64,000 bases of DNA from Propionibacteriales bacterium (GCA_026392415.1 JAPLCC010000011.1:165597-229596); one strand, 5' to 3'. Positions 1-9,371 are shown, counted from the stretch's first letter. Made by a program: numbers and translations. Notes: generated from the letters alone by a model not told the origin.

Positions 1-263
1 AGGCGCTGGAACTCCTCGGTGCCCTGAGGGGTCACCTCGTAGACGATCCGTTGCCGCCGGCTCTGGGGGCCCGACGGAACGACTTCCTCGAGGAGGTTGC
101 CGCGGAGCATCTTCTTCAACGCCGGGTAGAGCGAGCCATACGACAGCAGCCGACCCCATCCGAGCATCAGGTTGAGCCGCTTGCGCAGCTCGTAGCCGTG
201 CATGGGTCCCTCGTGCAGCAGTCCGAGGACTGCCAACTCGATGGTGTCGCCACGCCGTGCCAT
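1..263 (-). CDS. PadR-family transcriptional regulator (C-terminus outside window)
   Basis: Read on the minus strand from ATG at 263, this encodes a PadR-type winged helix: an N-terminal stretch of about 85 residues with the motif LGLLHEGPMHGYELRKRL, then SYGSLYPALKKMLRGNLLEE and the wing RQRIVYEVTPQGTEEF, all classic for PadR repressors. The gene runs off the left edge, so the dimerisation C-terminus is not visible. An inverted repeat (TATCG-TAG-CGATA) sits 7 bases upstream of the start and is a plausible auto-operator. PadR proteins usually sense small molecules and control a neighbouring transporter or enzyme; the target here is unknown. The gene is divergent from the penicillin-binding protein gene. 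Confidence 0.88.
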   Translation of the reverse strand, partial: MARRGDTIELAVLGLLHEGPMHGYELRKRLNLMLGWGRLLSYGSLYPALKKMLRGNLLEEVVPSGPQSRRQRIVYEVTPQGTEEFQR

Positions 264-269
264 ACGACC

Positions 270-282
270 TATCGTAGCGATA
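270..282. promoter_or_regulatory. Inverted repeat, probable PadR operator
   Basis: The 13-base sequence TATCGTAGCGATA is a perfect 5-base inverted repeat around TAG. It lies directly upstream of the padR-like start codon at 263. PadR family repressors commonly bind such short palindromes in their own promoters. Binding by this protein is inference. Confidence 0.5.
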
Positions 283-381
283 TATCCACAGAACGTGAAC
301 TTTCGATGGATCGAGAGTGTCCATCGGGGTGCGGCCGGTCGCGAATCGGGGGTCGTGGAGTTGCGCCGTACCCTGTGGTGC

Positions 382-2703
382 GTGGTTGAGGGAAAGCGGA
401 AGTCGTCAGGCTCGTCGTCACGGGGGAGGTCCCGGGCGGGCAAGAAGTCCGGTGCTGCGCCGCGAACCTGGAAGCAGCGGCTCAAGCGGGTCGCGCTGTG
501 GAGCCTGGTCACCGGGGTGGTCTTCGGACTGCTCGGGGTGACTGCGCTGTACATCGCCTACCGCTCGATCGACATCCCGGACCCGAATGCCGAGTTCCTG
601 ACGGAGACCACGCAGGTCTACTACGCCGGCGGCAAGACCGAGCTCGGCCAGTTCGCGATCCAGAAGCGGGACTCCATCGACTACGACGAGATGCCCCAGT
701 CCGTGAAGGACGCGGTCGTGGCGTCCGAGAACCAGACGTTCTGGACCGACAGCGGCCTGGACCCCAAGGGCATCCTCCGGGCCGCGTTCAGCAACGCCCA
801 GGGCAACGCCCAGCAGGGTGCCTCCACGATCACCCAGCAGTACGTCAAGATCCTCTACCTGACGCAGGACCGCACCTGGTCGCGCAAGGCCAAGGAAGCG
901 ATCCTCTCCCTCAAGATCAAGAACCAGCTGAGCAAGCAGGAGATCCTCGAGGGCTACCTCAACACCATCTACTTCGGGCGGGGTGCCTACGGCGTCCAGG
1001 CCGCAGCGCGCGCCTACTTCGCCCGTGACGCCAAGGACCTCAGCCTCGGTCAGTCGGTCGTTCTTGCCGCAGTGCTCAACAACCCCGTCCGGTTCGACCC
1101 GGCCAACGGGGAGGACGCCGAGGTTCGTCTCGCGGCGCGCTACGAACGCATCATCAACGGCATGCTCGACATGAAGACCGTCGACCCCGACGTCGCCGCC
1201 AAGGCGATCGAGCAGGGACTGCCGAAGTTCCCGAAGATCGAGCAGGACGAGCAGTACGGCGGCCAGCGCGGCCACGCGCTGACGATGGTCCGCAAGGAAC
1301 TGATCCGGCTCGGCTTCAGCCAGGAGGAGATCGACGGCGGCGGACTGAAGGTCACCACCACCTTCACCCGCAAGGCGATGGAAGCCGCCCGTGCGGGCGT
1401 CCAGGACGAACGGCCGGAAGGTTTCGGCAAGAACCTCCACGTCGCGGTCGCCTCGGTCCAGCCCGGCACCGGCGCCGTGCGCGGCTTCTACGGCGGGCAG
1501 GACTATCTCCAGTCCCAGCTCAACTGGGCGGTCTCGGGCGGGCAGGCCGGATCGACGTTCAAGCCGTTCGCACTGGCCGCGGGCATCGAGGCCGGCTGGG
1601 AGCTGAAGGACACCTTCGACGGGAACTCGCCGTTCGTGCTGCCCGATGGCAAGGACGTCGAGAACCAGGGCAATCAGGACTACGGCGCCAAGGTGAACCT
1701 GGTCAAGGCCACCCAGGACTCGATCAACACCGCTTACATCGACATGACCCTGGCGACGCCGGACGGCCCCGAGAAGATCATCGAGACCGCCAACGCGATG
1801 GGGATCCCGCCGGCCGAGCCGGCAGCGAAGCCCTACGGGTTCCCGACCTCCAGCCCGGGCCTGCAGCCCAACACCGGTGTCGGCCTCGGCTCGCAGACGG
1901 TCAGCCCGATCAACATGGCCAACGGTTACGCGACGATCGCCAACCGCGGGGTCGCGGCCGACGCCTACATCATCGAGAAGGTCGTCGACGCCGAGGGCGT
2001 GGTCCGCTACACGCACAAGGTCACCGACCACCGGGCGATCCGCGAGGGGGTCTCCGACGACGTCGGCTTCGCCCTCCAGCAGGTCGTGAAGGCCGGTTCC
2101 GGGCGTTCGACCCTCGGCCTCGGTCGGCCCGCCGCCGGCAAGACGGGCACCGCGACCAACGGCAAGGGCGAGGTCTCCTCGGCCTGGTTCGTCGGCTACA
2201 CGCCCCAGCTCTCCACGGCCGTGATGTACGTCCGCGGCAAGGGCAACGAACAGCTCAAGGGCTGGCTGCCGTCGTACTTCGGTGGCGCCTTCCCGGCGGC
2301 GACCTGGACCAACGTGATGGAGCGCGCTCTCGAGGGCGAGGAGATCGAGGAGCTGCCGCCGGCGGCCAACGTGAAGGGCGAGGCGCCGGGCGAGGGCCAC
2401 GAGCCGCCCAAACCGAAGCCGACCAAGAAGCCGAAGCCGTCCGAGACCGCCGAGCCGTCGACCGAGACGCCGTCCGAGACGCCGTCGGAGACCGCGACCA
2501 CCAAGGACCCGGGTCCGCCCTCGTCCACGCCGCCCGACCCGACGACGGACACCGACGGCGACGGCAACCCGGACATCACCGACCTCGACGACGACGGTGA
2601 CGGCGTACCGGACGCCGACGACCCGAAGCCGCTGGACCCGGCGGTCCCGGGCAACGCCAACAACCGCGTCCGCACGGGCCGCCGTCGTCGTACTGCTGCC
2701 TGA
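382..2703 (+). CDS. Bifunctional penicillin-binding protein (transglycosylase/transpeptidase), class A
   Basis: About 773 residues from GTG 382. A membrane span (about residues 36-58) is followed by a GT51 transglycosylase domain with catalytic Glu in ASENQTFW (about E116), GASTITQQ and the GYLNTIYFGRGAYG block. A transpeptidase domain follows with active-site serine in AGSTFKPF (about S391), SINTAY and KTGT (about K587). The enzyme polymerises lipid II and cross-links stem peptides outside the membrane. The C-terminus is a Pro/Lys/Thr/Glu-rich linker followed by an Asp/Gly-rich stretch (DTDGDGNPD, DDDGDGVPD) resembling calcium-binding thrombospondin type 3 repeats. A TACCCT hexamer at 368-373 would make the GTG 382 start leaderless; GTG 355 is an in-frame alternative. 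The GT87 gene starts 3 bases after the stop. Confidence 0.93.
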   Translation: MVEGKRKSSGSSSRGRSRAGKKSGAAPRTWKQRLKRVALWSLVTGVVFGLLGVTALYIAYRSIDIPDPNAEFLTETTQVYYAGGKTELGQFAIQKRDSIDYDEMPQSVKDAVVASENQTFWTDSGLDPKGILRAAFSNAQGNAQQGASTITQQYVKILYLTQDRTWSRKAKEAILSLKIKNQLSKQEILEGYLNTIYFGRGAYGVQAAARAYFARDAKDLSLGQSVVLAAVLNNPVRFDPANGEDAEVRLAARYERIINGMLDMKTVDPDVAAKAIEQGLPKFPKIEQDEQYGGQRGHALTMVRKELIRLGFSQEEIDGGGLKVTTTFTRKAMEAARAGVQDERPEGFGKNLHVAVASVQPGTGAVRGFYGGQDYLQSQLNWAVSGGQAGSTFKPFALAAGIEAGWELKDTFDGNSPFVLPDGKDVENQGNQDYGAKVNLVKATQDSINTAYIDMTLATPDGPEKIIETANAMGIPPAEPAAKPYGFPTSSPGLQPNTGVGLGSQTVSPINMANGYATIANRGVAADAYIIEKVVDAEGVVRYTHKVTDHRAIREGVSDDVGFALQQVVKAGSGRSTLGLGRPAAGKTGTATNGKGEVSSAWFVGYTPQLSTAVMYVRGKGNEQLKGWLPSYFGGAFPAATWTNVMERALEGEEIEELPPAANVKGEAPGEGHEPPKPKPTKKPKPSETAEPSTETPSETPSETATTKDPGPPSSTPPDPTTDTDGDGNPDITDLDDDGDGVPDADDPKPLDPAVPGNANNRVRTGRRRRTAA

Positions 2704-2706
2704 GTC

Positions 2707-4200
2707 ATGCCTCGGGAGCGGAAACCGCACGTCCATGCCACCCAGGACGACCCGGTCGTCGCCGCGCTGAGCGAGGTCGTCGGCGGACCGATGGGTGAAC
2801 GCGCCCGGCCGCACCGCTGGTGGACGCCGGCGCGGGTGCTGCTCCTGCTCACCGCCCTGACCTGCTGCCTGGGCCTGCTCCAGAAGGCGCCGTGTTCGCT
2901 GGCGGAGGGCAAGGACCAGAACTGGGTCTACTCGCACATGTGTTACACCGACCTGCGGCCGCTCTACGTGCCGCGCGGGTTGGCGGAGCATGCGTGGCCC
3001 TACTCCGACGACGAGCAGACCCGCGCGCGCTACGAGGTGATGGAGTACCCCGTCGGCATCGCCTACTGGGCGTGGGGCACGGCCTGGGTGACGCACTGGC
3101 TCAACGGGTCGCCGGACGTCGAGGAGCGCTACCAGGCACCGGTCGACCGGCTGTACGACGACGACGAGGTCGACGACGAACAGACCATCTTCCTGCTGGT
3201 CAACGCGATCGGGTTCGCCCTGCTCGCGCTGCTGGCGGTGTACCTGCTCTCGCGCACCCACGAGCGCCGACCGTGGGACGCCGCGGCGTTCGCCCTGTCG
3301 CCGGCACTGCTTCTCACGGGGCTCATCAACTGGGACCTGATCGCCGTCACGCTGGTCGCCGCCGCACTCTGGTCGTGGTCGCGTGATCGCCCGGTGCTGA
3401 CCGGTGTCCTGATCGGCCTGGGCACTGCAGCCAAGCTCTACCCGCTGTTCCTGCTCGGGGGCATCCTCGTGATCTGCCTGCGGCAGCGGCGCTACTGGAC
3501 CTTCGCCTCGGTCACCGTTTCCGCGGTGCTGGCCTGGCTCGTGGCGAATGCTCCCGGCTTCCTGACCGGCCCGGACCAGTGGAAGGTGTTCTGGAGCTTC
3601 AACTCCGCGCGCACTGCCGACCTCGGCTCGGTGTGGATGCTGATCGACCAGGCCGGTGACGTCGGCTTCACGGCCCACACCATCAACCTGTGGTCCTGGA
3701 TCCTCTTCGGTGCCTGGTGCCTCGGAGTGTTCGTGATCGGGATGACCGCGGGACGACAAAGGTCGTCGAGTGCCGGTCGCGAGGAACGAGCGGCCGGTGT
3801 ATCGAGACGTCTCGAGACCACCGTCCCTCGCCTCGCGCAGCTCGGCTACCTGATCGTGGTCGGCTTCCTGCTGGTCAACAAGGTCTACTCGCCGCAGTAC
3901 GTCCTGTGGCTGCTCCCGCTGGCCGTGCTCGCCCGTCCACGCTGGCGCGACCAGATCATCTGGCAGGCCACCGAGGTCTTCTACTTCTGCACGATCTGGT
4001 GGTACCTCGGCGGCTACCTGTCTCCCGCCGGCGGCGGGGATGCCGGCTTCTACTGGGTCGGCATCGCCGTCCGTGTCCTCGGCGAGCTCTACCTCGCGGC
4101 GGTCATCGTGCGCGACATGTACCGCCCCGACCACGACCCGGTGGGTGCCGAGGAAAGTCAGGCGCTGACGACGACCCGGTCGAACGCCGTCGCGGTGTAA
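2707..4200 (+). CDS. GT87 (DUF2029)-type polyprenyl-phosphate-dependent glycosyltransferase, membrane protein
   Basis: A 497-residue polytopic membrane protein with about ten hydrophobic segments. The N-terminal loop contains DLRPLY and MEYPVG and a later one TGLINWDLIAV, a layout typical of actinobacterial GT87/DUF2029 mannosyl- or arabinosyl-transferases that use lipid-phosphate sugars at the outer membrane face. It starts 3 bases after the PBP stop and is probably co-transcribed, suggesting a role in envelope glycan synthesis; the sugar cannot be deduced. Around residues 352-372 a polar segment (GRQRSSSAGREERAAGVSRRLETT) is encoded by a palindromic repeat of the type found between genes, apparently inserted in frame into a cytoplasmic loop. 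The 3' end overlaps the convergent racemase-like gene by 43 bases. Confidence 0.82.
   Translation: MPRERKPHVHATQDDPVVAALSEVVGGPMGERARPHRWWTPARVLLLLTALTCCLGLLQKAPCSLAEGKDQNWVYSHMCYTDLRPLYVPRGLAEHAWPYSDDEQTRARYEVMEYPVGIAYWAWGTAWVTHWLNGSPDVEERYQAPVDRLYDDDEVDDEQTIFLLVNAIGFALLALLAVYLLSRTHERRPWDAAAFALSPALLLTGLINWDLIAVTLVAAALWSWSRDRPVLTGVLIGLGTAAKLYPLFLLGGILVICLRQRRYWTFASVTVSAVLAWLVANAPGFLTGPDQWKVFWSFNSARTADLGSVWMLIDQAGDVGFTAHTINLWSWILFGAWCLGVFVIGMTAGRQRSSSAGREERAAGVSRRLETTVPRLAQLGYLIVVGFLLVNKVYSPQYVLWLLPLAVLARPRWRDQIIWQATEVFYFCTIWWYLGGYLSPAGGGDAGFYWVGIAVRVLGELYLAAVIVRDMYRPDHDPVGAEESQALTTTRSNAVAV
3761..3823 (+). repeat. Palindromic repeat inserted in frame within the GT87 gene
   Basis: This stretch contains ATCGAGACGTCTCGAGACC, GGTCGTCGAGTGCCGGTCGC and GAGGAACGAGCGGCCGG, an arrangement I associate with abundant intergenic repeats in Nocardioides-type genomes. 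It shares the TCTCGAGA core with the elements at 11371-11405 and 12104-12141. It is read in frame and adds about 21 polar residues between two membrane segments. Confidence 0.55.
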
Positions 4201-5231
4201 CGCACCCGTACGTCGACGTCCTCGCCCACCTCGGGCACCCGCGAGCCGTGCGGGAGGAAGAGCATCGAGGCCTGCATGTGCGGGGGTTCGGCGAAGAGTC
4301 GCTGCTTCCCGTCGATGGAGTACGGCGACCGCACGAACCCGACCGCGTCGAGACCCCCGCGGGCCAGGGTCGCGGCCCGCGCCTTGATGGTCTGCTCGCC
4401 GGTGGGCGCCTCCAGGCCGATGCCGTGCGCGGTGCCACCGGCGACGACCAGCACGTGGCCGGACTTCGGGGCGGTGCGGCCGCGGTAGCCGAACGCGTCG
4501 CCGCGTTCGACGGCGTGCACGTCGAGGACGGTCGCGGTGACCCGCAGGGCCGCGCGCTCACCGAGCCACAACCCGGTCCCGATCCGCGGCCGGAACCGGA
4601 AGTCGCCGTACTGGCTGCGCAGGGTGGCGAGCTCGGCGTCGGTCAGGTGGCTGACCCAGACGGCGGGTCGGTGGTCGGCCGGGAGCTCGGCGGCGACGTA
4701 GTCGTTCATCAGGCGGGTGACCTCGCCGAGGTGCGCGCCCTGGCCGAGCGGGAGGTGCAGGGCGAGGCCCTCGACGCGGGCGCCGGGGTGCTTGCGCAGC
4801 AGTTCGCCCGCTTCCCAGAGCTCACGGGCGGCCATGCCGTGGCGGCGCATCGACGTCATCCGTTCGAGGACGATGCGTGCGGTCGGGTCGGCGTGCAGCA
4901 GGTCGCGCAGGTCGGCGACCCGGCTGACCGTGTGGACCAGGCGGTGAGCGAGCGCCGGCTCCAGCGGCACCCACGGGCGCCACGGGGTCAGGACCAGCAG
5001 GTCGCCGTGCCAGCGCTGGGCGACGTCGGGCAGCTCGTCGTACATGCCGACGGCGAGGGCGTTGACGTCGTGGCCGCGGTCGGCCAGCCACTGGGCCTTG
5101 CGCGCCAAGCGGGCATTGGTGAAGCCGTAGCCGTTGCCCTTGGCGACCGGCACGATGCCGGGGTGGGCGGACGCGACCGACTCGAGGTGTGCGCGCCAGC
5201 GCGGTCCGTCGACGGAGAGAGTGAGGCTCAT
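4158..5231 (-). CDS. Alanine racemase-like PLP fold type III protein
   Basis: 357 residues from ATG 5231. The N-terminal block VPVAKGNGYGF (Lys about residue 31) is the alanine racemase PLP-lysine motif (family consensus KANAYGHG), followed by a barrel with RIVLERMTSMRRHG and VSHLTDAEL, then a C-terminal beta domain with FGYRGRTAPKSGHVLVVAGG. It is shorter and more divergent than a canonical Alr, so it may act on another amino acid or on a cell-wall intermediate. Its start overlaps the stop of the upstream FemX-like gene by 4 bases (ATGA), implying translational coupling and a shared role in peptidoglycan bridge chemistry. The 3' end overlaps the convergent GT87 gene. Confidence 0.8.
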   Translation of the reverse strand: MSLTLSVDGPRWRAHLESVASAHPGIVPVAKGNGYGFTNARLARKAQWLADRGHDVNALAVGMYDELPDVAQRWHGDLLVLTPWRPWVPLEPALAHRLVHTVSRVADLRDLLHADPTARIVLERMTSMRRHGMAARELWEAGELLRKHPGARVEGLALHLPLGQGAHLGEVTRLMNDYVAAELPADHRPAVWVSHLTDAELATLRSQYGDFRFRPRIGTGLWLGERAALRVTATVLDVHAVERGDAFGYRGRTAPKSGHVLVVAGGTAHGIGLEAPTGEQTIKARAATLARGGLDAVGFVRSPYSIDGKQRLFAEPPHMQASMLFLPHGSRVPEVGEDVDVRVRYTATAFDRVVVSA

Positions 5232-6382
5232 CCGCGCCTCGCCAGATACAACTGGAACGCCTTGTAGAGCGCCCGGTTGATCGGCAGGTCCCACTCGCCG
5301 GCGTACTCCACGGCTTCGCCGCCGGTGCCGACCTTGAACTGGATCAGGCCGACGTGCGAGTCGTCGGAGTCGAGGGTCTCGGTGATGCCGCGCAGGTCGT
5401 AGACGGCCGCCTCTGCGGCGATGGCGTCGCGGATCATCGCCCACTGGACGGCGTTGGAGCCACGGACCTCACGCTTCTCGGTGGACGAGGCGCCGTAGGA
5501 GTACCACGCGTGCTCGCCGACGCGGATCGCGATCGTGGAAGCCACCAGGTCGCCGTCGTGACGCGCCAGCCACAGCGTGAACCGTTCGTCGGGCGTCGCC
5601 GCGTCGGCCGTCAGGGCGTCGTACATCGTCTCGAAGTAGCGCAACGGGCGCGGGGTGAAGTGGTCGCGTTCGGCGGTGTGGACGTAGAGCTCGTGGAAGG
5701 CGGCCAGGTCGTCGCGGGTGCCGCGGACGACCTCCACCCCTTCCTTGGCGGCCTTCTTGATGTTGCGGCGCCAGAGCTGGTTCATCCCCTTGAGGACGTC
5801 GTCCTCGGTGCGCTGGGCGCCGTCGGCAGTGCGGAGCGGGACCTGGAAGACGAACTGGGGCTGCCCGGCGGCGAACCCGCCCTCGACGCCCTGGTGGCGC
5901 CAACCGAGCTCGTGGAGCTGAGCCACCACGCGGGCGCCGGCGGCGGTGCGCTCGGCCGGCGGGATCTGGCTGAGGAGCTTGACCTCGGGGTCGGCGATGC
6001 CCTCCTTGACCTGGGCGCTCGACCAGCGGCGGGTCACGACCGGCGGGCCGATCCGTACGGCGAACGCGCCCTCCTTCTTCAGGTGCGCCACCATCGGCGT
6101 GAGCCAGTCACCGAGCTGGTCGGTGGTCCAGTCGAACACCGGGCCCTCGGGCAGATAGGCGAGGTAGCGCTTCAGCTTCGGGAGCTTGCGGTAGAGCACC
6201 AGTGCCACGCCCTGTTGCTGGCCGGCGTCGTCGAACCAGCCGATCGACTCGCTGCGCCACTCGCTCTTGACCTTCGCCCACCCCGGGGTCTGGAGGAAGC
6301 TCGCCGAGGGCAGCGTGGCGAGGTGGTCGCGGTGCTCGGCTGCGCTGATGGTCCGGAGGCTGATCGGGCGCACGCTGGGCAT
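5228..6382 (-). CDS. FemX/FemAB-type aminoacyl-tRNA-dependent peptidoglycan bridge transferase
   Basis: 384 residues. FemAB hallmarks are visible: an N-terminal GNAT-like half with SFLQTPGWAKVKSEW and GPVFDW, the segment NQLWRRNIKKAAKEGVEV, and a C-terminal half with ERDHFTPRPLRYFETMYDAL, ASTIAIRVGEHAWYSYGASS and the terminal GLIQFKVGTGG...EYAGEWDLPI block. Such enzymes add an amino acid from aminoacyl-tRNA to lipid II at the cytoplasmic membrane face. Nocardioides cell walls typically have LL-diaminopimelate with a single glycine bridge, so glycine is the likely donor residue; this is inference from genus chemistry. It is the first gene of a two-gene unit with the racemase-like gene. Confidence 0.88.
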   Translation of the reverse strand: MPSVRPISLRTISAAEHRDHLATLPSASFLQTPGWAKVKSEWRSESIGWFDDAGQQQGVALVLYRKLPKLKRYLAYLPEGPVFDWTTDQLGDWLTPMVAHLKKEGAFAVRIGPPVVTRRWSSAQVKEGIADPEVKLLSQIPPAERTAAGARVVAQLHELGWRHQGVEGGFAAGQPQFVFQVPLRTADGAQRTEDDVLKGMNQLWRRNIKKAAKEGVEVVRGTRDDLAAFHELYVHTAERDHFTPRPLRYFETMYDALTADAATPDERFTLWLARHDGDLVASTIAIRVGEHAWYSYGASSTEKREVRGSNAVQWAMIRDAIAAEAAVYDLRGITETLDSDDSHVGLIQFKVGTGGEAVEYAGEWDLPINRALYKAFQLYLARRG

Positions 6383-6415
6383 GGGCCCGAGGTTATCGGG
6401 TCGACCCGGCGACGC

Positions 6416-7213
6416 TCACAGCCGTTCGCGGAGCCAGGCGAAGTCGGTGACGTGCTGGTCCGCGCCGCCGGGGGTCTCGCAGACGACGGGTGCCCCGGCG
6501 TCGCGGACCACCTGGGCGAGCAGGTCCGGATCGATCCGGCCGGCGCCGAAGTTGGCGTGCCGGTCGGCGCCCGAGTCGAAGTCGTCGCGGCTGTCGTTGG
6601 CGTGCACGAGGTCGATCCGGCCGGTGATCGCACGGATGTCGTCGACGATCGTCTCGAGCGCGTTGCCGCCCGCGTGCGCGTGGCAGGTGTCGAGGCAGAA
6701 GCCGACCATGTCGGCGCCCTCGGCGGAGGCGATCGCGTCCCACGTGCCCTTGATCCGGTCGAGGTAGCGGGTCATCGCATTGGTGCCGCCGGCGGTGTTC
6801 TCGATCAGCAGCGGAAGCTTCAGATCGGTCGCCTCGATCGCCTTGCGCCAGTTGTCGAAGCCCTTGGCCGGATCGTCCTCGTCCGTCACGTGGCCGCCGT
6901 GGACGATCAGGCCCTTGGCGCCGATCTCGGCCGCGGCGTCGACGTGCTGCTGGAGGAGCTTGCGGCTGGGGATCCGCTGGCGGTTGTTGGTGGTGGCGAC
7001 GTTGATCAGGTACGGCGCGTGGACGTAGAGGTCGATCCCGGCCTCCTCGGCGTCGGCACGCAACTTCGCCGGGCCGCCGTCGTACGCCAGGACCGGGCCC
7101 TTGTAGGACTGCGGGTTGCCGAGGAAGAACTGCACGAGCGGGGCGTTGCGGGCACGGGCCTCGCCGATCGGGTCGGTCTGGTCGACGTGGGCACCGATGC
7201 GCAGCTCGCTCAT
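6416..7213 (-). CDS. nfo: Deoxyribonuclease IV (AP endonuclease)
   Basis: 265 residues of the endonuclease IV TIM barrel. Metal-binding motifs are visible: [60 protein letters not shown] and the terminal CETPGG. The enzyme cleaves DNA 5' of abasic sites in base-excision repair and needs zinc ions, whose His/Glu/Asp ligands are all present. Start ATG 7213 was chosen because TACGAT lies 7 bases upstream, giving a leaderless transcript; ATG 7222 is an in-frame alternative. The gene is divergent from the FHA-protease gene, with about 90 bases between them. Confidence 0.94.
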   Translation of the reverse strand: MSELRIGAHVDQTDPIGEARARNAPLVQFFLGNPQSYKGPVLAYDGGPAKLRADAEEAGIDLYVHAPYLINVATTNNRQRIPSRKLLQQHVDAAAEIGAKGLIVHGGHVTDEDDPAKGFDNWRKAIEATDLKLPLLIENTAGGTNAMTRYLDRIKGTWDAIASAEGADMVGFCLDTCHAHAGGNALETIVDDIRAITGRIDLVHANDSRDDFDSGADRHANFGAGRIDPDLLAQVVRDAGAPVVCETPGGADQHVTDFAWLRERL

Positions 7214-7302
7214 GGTCGCCATCGTAGGCAGCGCCGACGACACGTCGGCAGTCCGCCTGATTCGCCCCGTTCTGCGCCCACGCAGGTCTAGCGTTCGACC
7301 TC

Positions 7303-9303
7303 GTGAGCACCCTTCATGCAGAGGTCGCCGGCCAGTCGTGGGACTTCGACGGCCAACGCGTCGTCACCATCGGTCGCGACCTGGGCTGCGACATCGTCCT
7401 CAGTGACCCGACCGCCTCGCGCCAGCACGCCCAACTGCGCCCCGAGGGCGCGAACTGGGTCCTGGTCGACAGCGGCTCGAGCAGCGGGACCTGGCACAAC
7501 GGGGTCCGGGTCACCGAGGTCCGCGTCTCCGGTCGTACGGCGATCCGCTTCGGCTCCGCCGACGGAGAGGAGCTGGTGCTCGTTCCCGCAGGTACGGCGC
7601 AACGGCCGGCCGCGACCGTCGACGTCGGGGCGATCCCGCCCGGACTGGCCCAGACAGTCCTTCCTGGCGTCGGACCGATCGGCCCGAACTACGTGAGCGG
7701 GCCGGGCCTGCTGGTCCGCACCGCCGACGGCGCGAAGCGCTTCCCGCCGGGCAGCGTGGTCCGGATCGGCCGCGACCCGGCGAACGAGGTCACCATCGAG
7801 GACCCGTCGGTCTCGCGCCTGCACGCTGTGGTCGAGGGCCGACCCGACGGCTGGTGGTACGTCGACCGGTCGACCGCCGGCACCTTCGAGGAGGAGGACC
7901 GGGTGAGCCAGCGCAGGCTGGAACACCCGACGACGCTGATGCTCGGTCACCCCACCGCGGGGGCCGAGGTCGAGGTGATCCCGATCGTGGAGGCCGGCAA
8001 GGCCCAGAAGTCGATCGCGAAGAAGAAGCGCAGGCGCACCGCTGCCCTGGTCGGCGCGGTCGCCGCGGCGCTGGTGCTGGCCGGTGGCGGGGTCACGGCG
8101 GCTCTCGTCCTCGGTGGCGACGACGAGGAAGCGCCGAAGGACGGGAACACGGCGATCGCCGACGACGGACTGACGACCGCCGAGCTCGACCGGGCCAAGC
8201 TCGCGAGCGTGCTGGTCATCGCCGTCGACGAGAGCGGCGAACCCATCTACTCCGGCTCGGGGACGATCATCAGCGAGGACGGGCTGATCCTGACCAATGC
8301 GCACGTCGGCAAGCCCAGTGCCCCGGGTCAGCTCCCCCCTGCCGAGGACCCGGCCGGTCTGCTGATCGCGCTGACCTCGGCGAACGACGACGTGCCCGCG
8401 GCGGCCTCCTTCACTGCGGAGCCGATCGTGGCGGACGGCGTCCTGGACCTGGCCGTCCTCAAGATCACCGGTGATGCGGACGGCCGGCCGATCGACGGCG
8501 ACCTCGACCTGCCCGAGCCGGTGGCGCTGGGCGACAGCGACGAGCTGCGCACCGGAGACGAGATCACCGCACTCGGGTTCCCGGCCGTGGCTCACGTGGC
8601 CTCCGACGACGCGCTCGAGAGCGGGCTCACGGTGACGCGCGGCGTGGTCTCGACCTTCCTGACGGAGGCCGCGGTCGACAGCCCTCGCGCCTGGATCGAC
8701 AGCGACATCCGGATCGGCTCGGGCAACTCCGGAGGGGCGTCGATCAATCTCGAGGGCGAGCTGGTCGGCATCAACAGCGCCGTGGTCACCGAGGCGACCG
8801 TCGGCGACTCCGGCCAGGGCGGGTCCTTCACCGGCGGCTCGGCGCGGATCCGTCCGGTCAACCTCACCGAGGAGATCGTCGCGATCGCGGAGAAGGGCGG
8901 CGACCCGGCGTACGTCTCGCCGTACCTCGACGACGTGCCGGAACCGCCGGCTGACCCGATGGGCCAGGCGAGCGCCGGCCCCGCCGGCTGGTCGGAGGAC
9001 GGGGAGAGCGACTGCTCCACGCCCAGTACGCCGGCCGACCCGCAGCAACTGGACGGCGTCGAACTGCCGGCCACGTTGTTCGCGCACTTCGCGGTCAGCG
9101 GCCTCGCGGACGGGACGGCCTTCGCCGTCGAGCTGCGCAGTCCCGACGGCGACGAGATCGGATCACTGGAGGGCGAGTGGGACCTGGGCTCCGGCGACGT
9201 GTGCGCAACCGTCGGGCTCGACGTGCCGGAGGGCCTCGACGGCGCGAGCGCCGTCCTGGTCATCGGTGACGTCGAGATCGAGAACCCGGTGGTCTTCGAG
9301 TAG
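7303..9303 (+). CDS. Membrane-anchored HtrA-like serine protease with two FHA domains
   Basis: 666 residues. Two FHA phosphothreonine-binding domains lie at about 1-90 ([22 protein letters not shown]) and about 127-220 ([22 protein letters not shown]). A basic KKKRRR patch and one membrane span (about 247-270) follow, then a trypsin/HtrA-like domain with catalytic His in LTNAHV, Asp in VLDLAVL and Ser in [10 protein letters not shown]-terminal domain of about 130 residues has no PDZ signature. The predicted topology places the FHA domains inside and the protease outside, so the protein could couple Ser/Thr kinase signalling to extracytoplasmic proteolysis. TAGCGT at 7289-7294 supports a leaderless GTG start. 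No kinase gene of the classical Pkn type is adjacent. Confidence 0.85.
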   Translation: MSTLHAEVAGQSWDFDGQRVVTIGRDLGCDIVLSDPTASRQHAQLRPEGANWVLVDSGSSSGTWHNGVRVTEVRVSGRTAIRFGSADGEELVLVPAGTAQRPAATVDVGAIPPGLAQTVLPGVGPIGPNYVSGPGLLVRTADGAKRFPPGSVVRIGRDPANEVTIEDPSVSRLHAVVEGRPDGWWYVDRSTAGTFEEEDRVSQRRLEHPTTLMLGHPTAGAEVEVIPIVEAGKAQKSIAKKKRRRTAALVGAVAAALVLAGGGVTAALVLGGDDEEAPKDGNTAIADDGLTTAELDRAKLASVLVIAVDESGEPIYSGSGTIISEDGLILTNAHVGKPSAPGQLPPAEDPAGLLIALTSANDDVPAAASFTAEPIVADGVLDLAVLKITGDADGRPIDGDLDLPEPVALGDSDELRTGDEITALGFPAVAHVASDDALESGLTVTRGVVSTFLTEAAVDSPRAWIDSDIRIGSGNSGGASINLEGELVGINSAVVTEATVGDSGQGGSFTGGSARIRPVNLTEEIVAIAEKGGDPAYVSPYLDDVPEPPADPMGQASAGPAGWSEDGESDCSTPSTPADPQQLDGVELPATLFAHFAVSGLADGTAFAVELRSPDGDEIGSLEGEWDLGSGDVCATVGLDVPEGLDGASAVLVIGDVEIENPVVFE

Positions 9304-9340
9304 CGCTCGAAACGACCGTGGAAGGGACCGTGCGGCTGGA

Positions 9341-9371
9341 TTGTGAGCCGCACCGCTCGCGCTGTTAACCT
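9341..9371 (+). promoter_or_regulatory. Candidate promoter of the rpsF operon
   Basis: TTGTGA at 9341-9346 and TAACCT at 9366-9371 are separated by 19 bases and resemble a housekeeping sigma promoter. They would give a leader of about 115 bases before rpsF, long enough to hold an S6:S18-type regulatory fold, which I could not establish by eye. Confidence 0.45.

Noticed and set aside
418..4134. A 1238-codon open frame on the minus strand
   Set aside because: It is the antisense shadow of the PBP and GT87 genes. The translation is low-complexity Arg/Val/Asp/Gly typical of GC-rich antisense frames, and both sense proteins have clear motifs.
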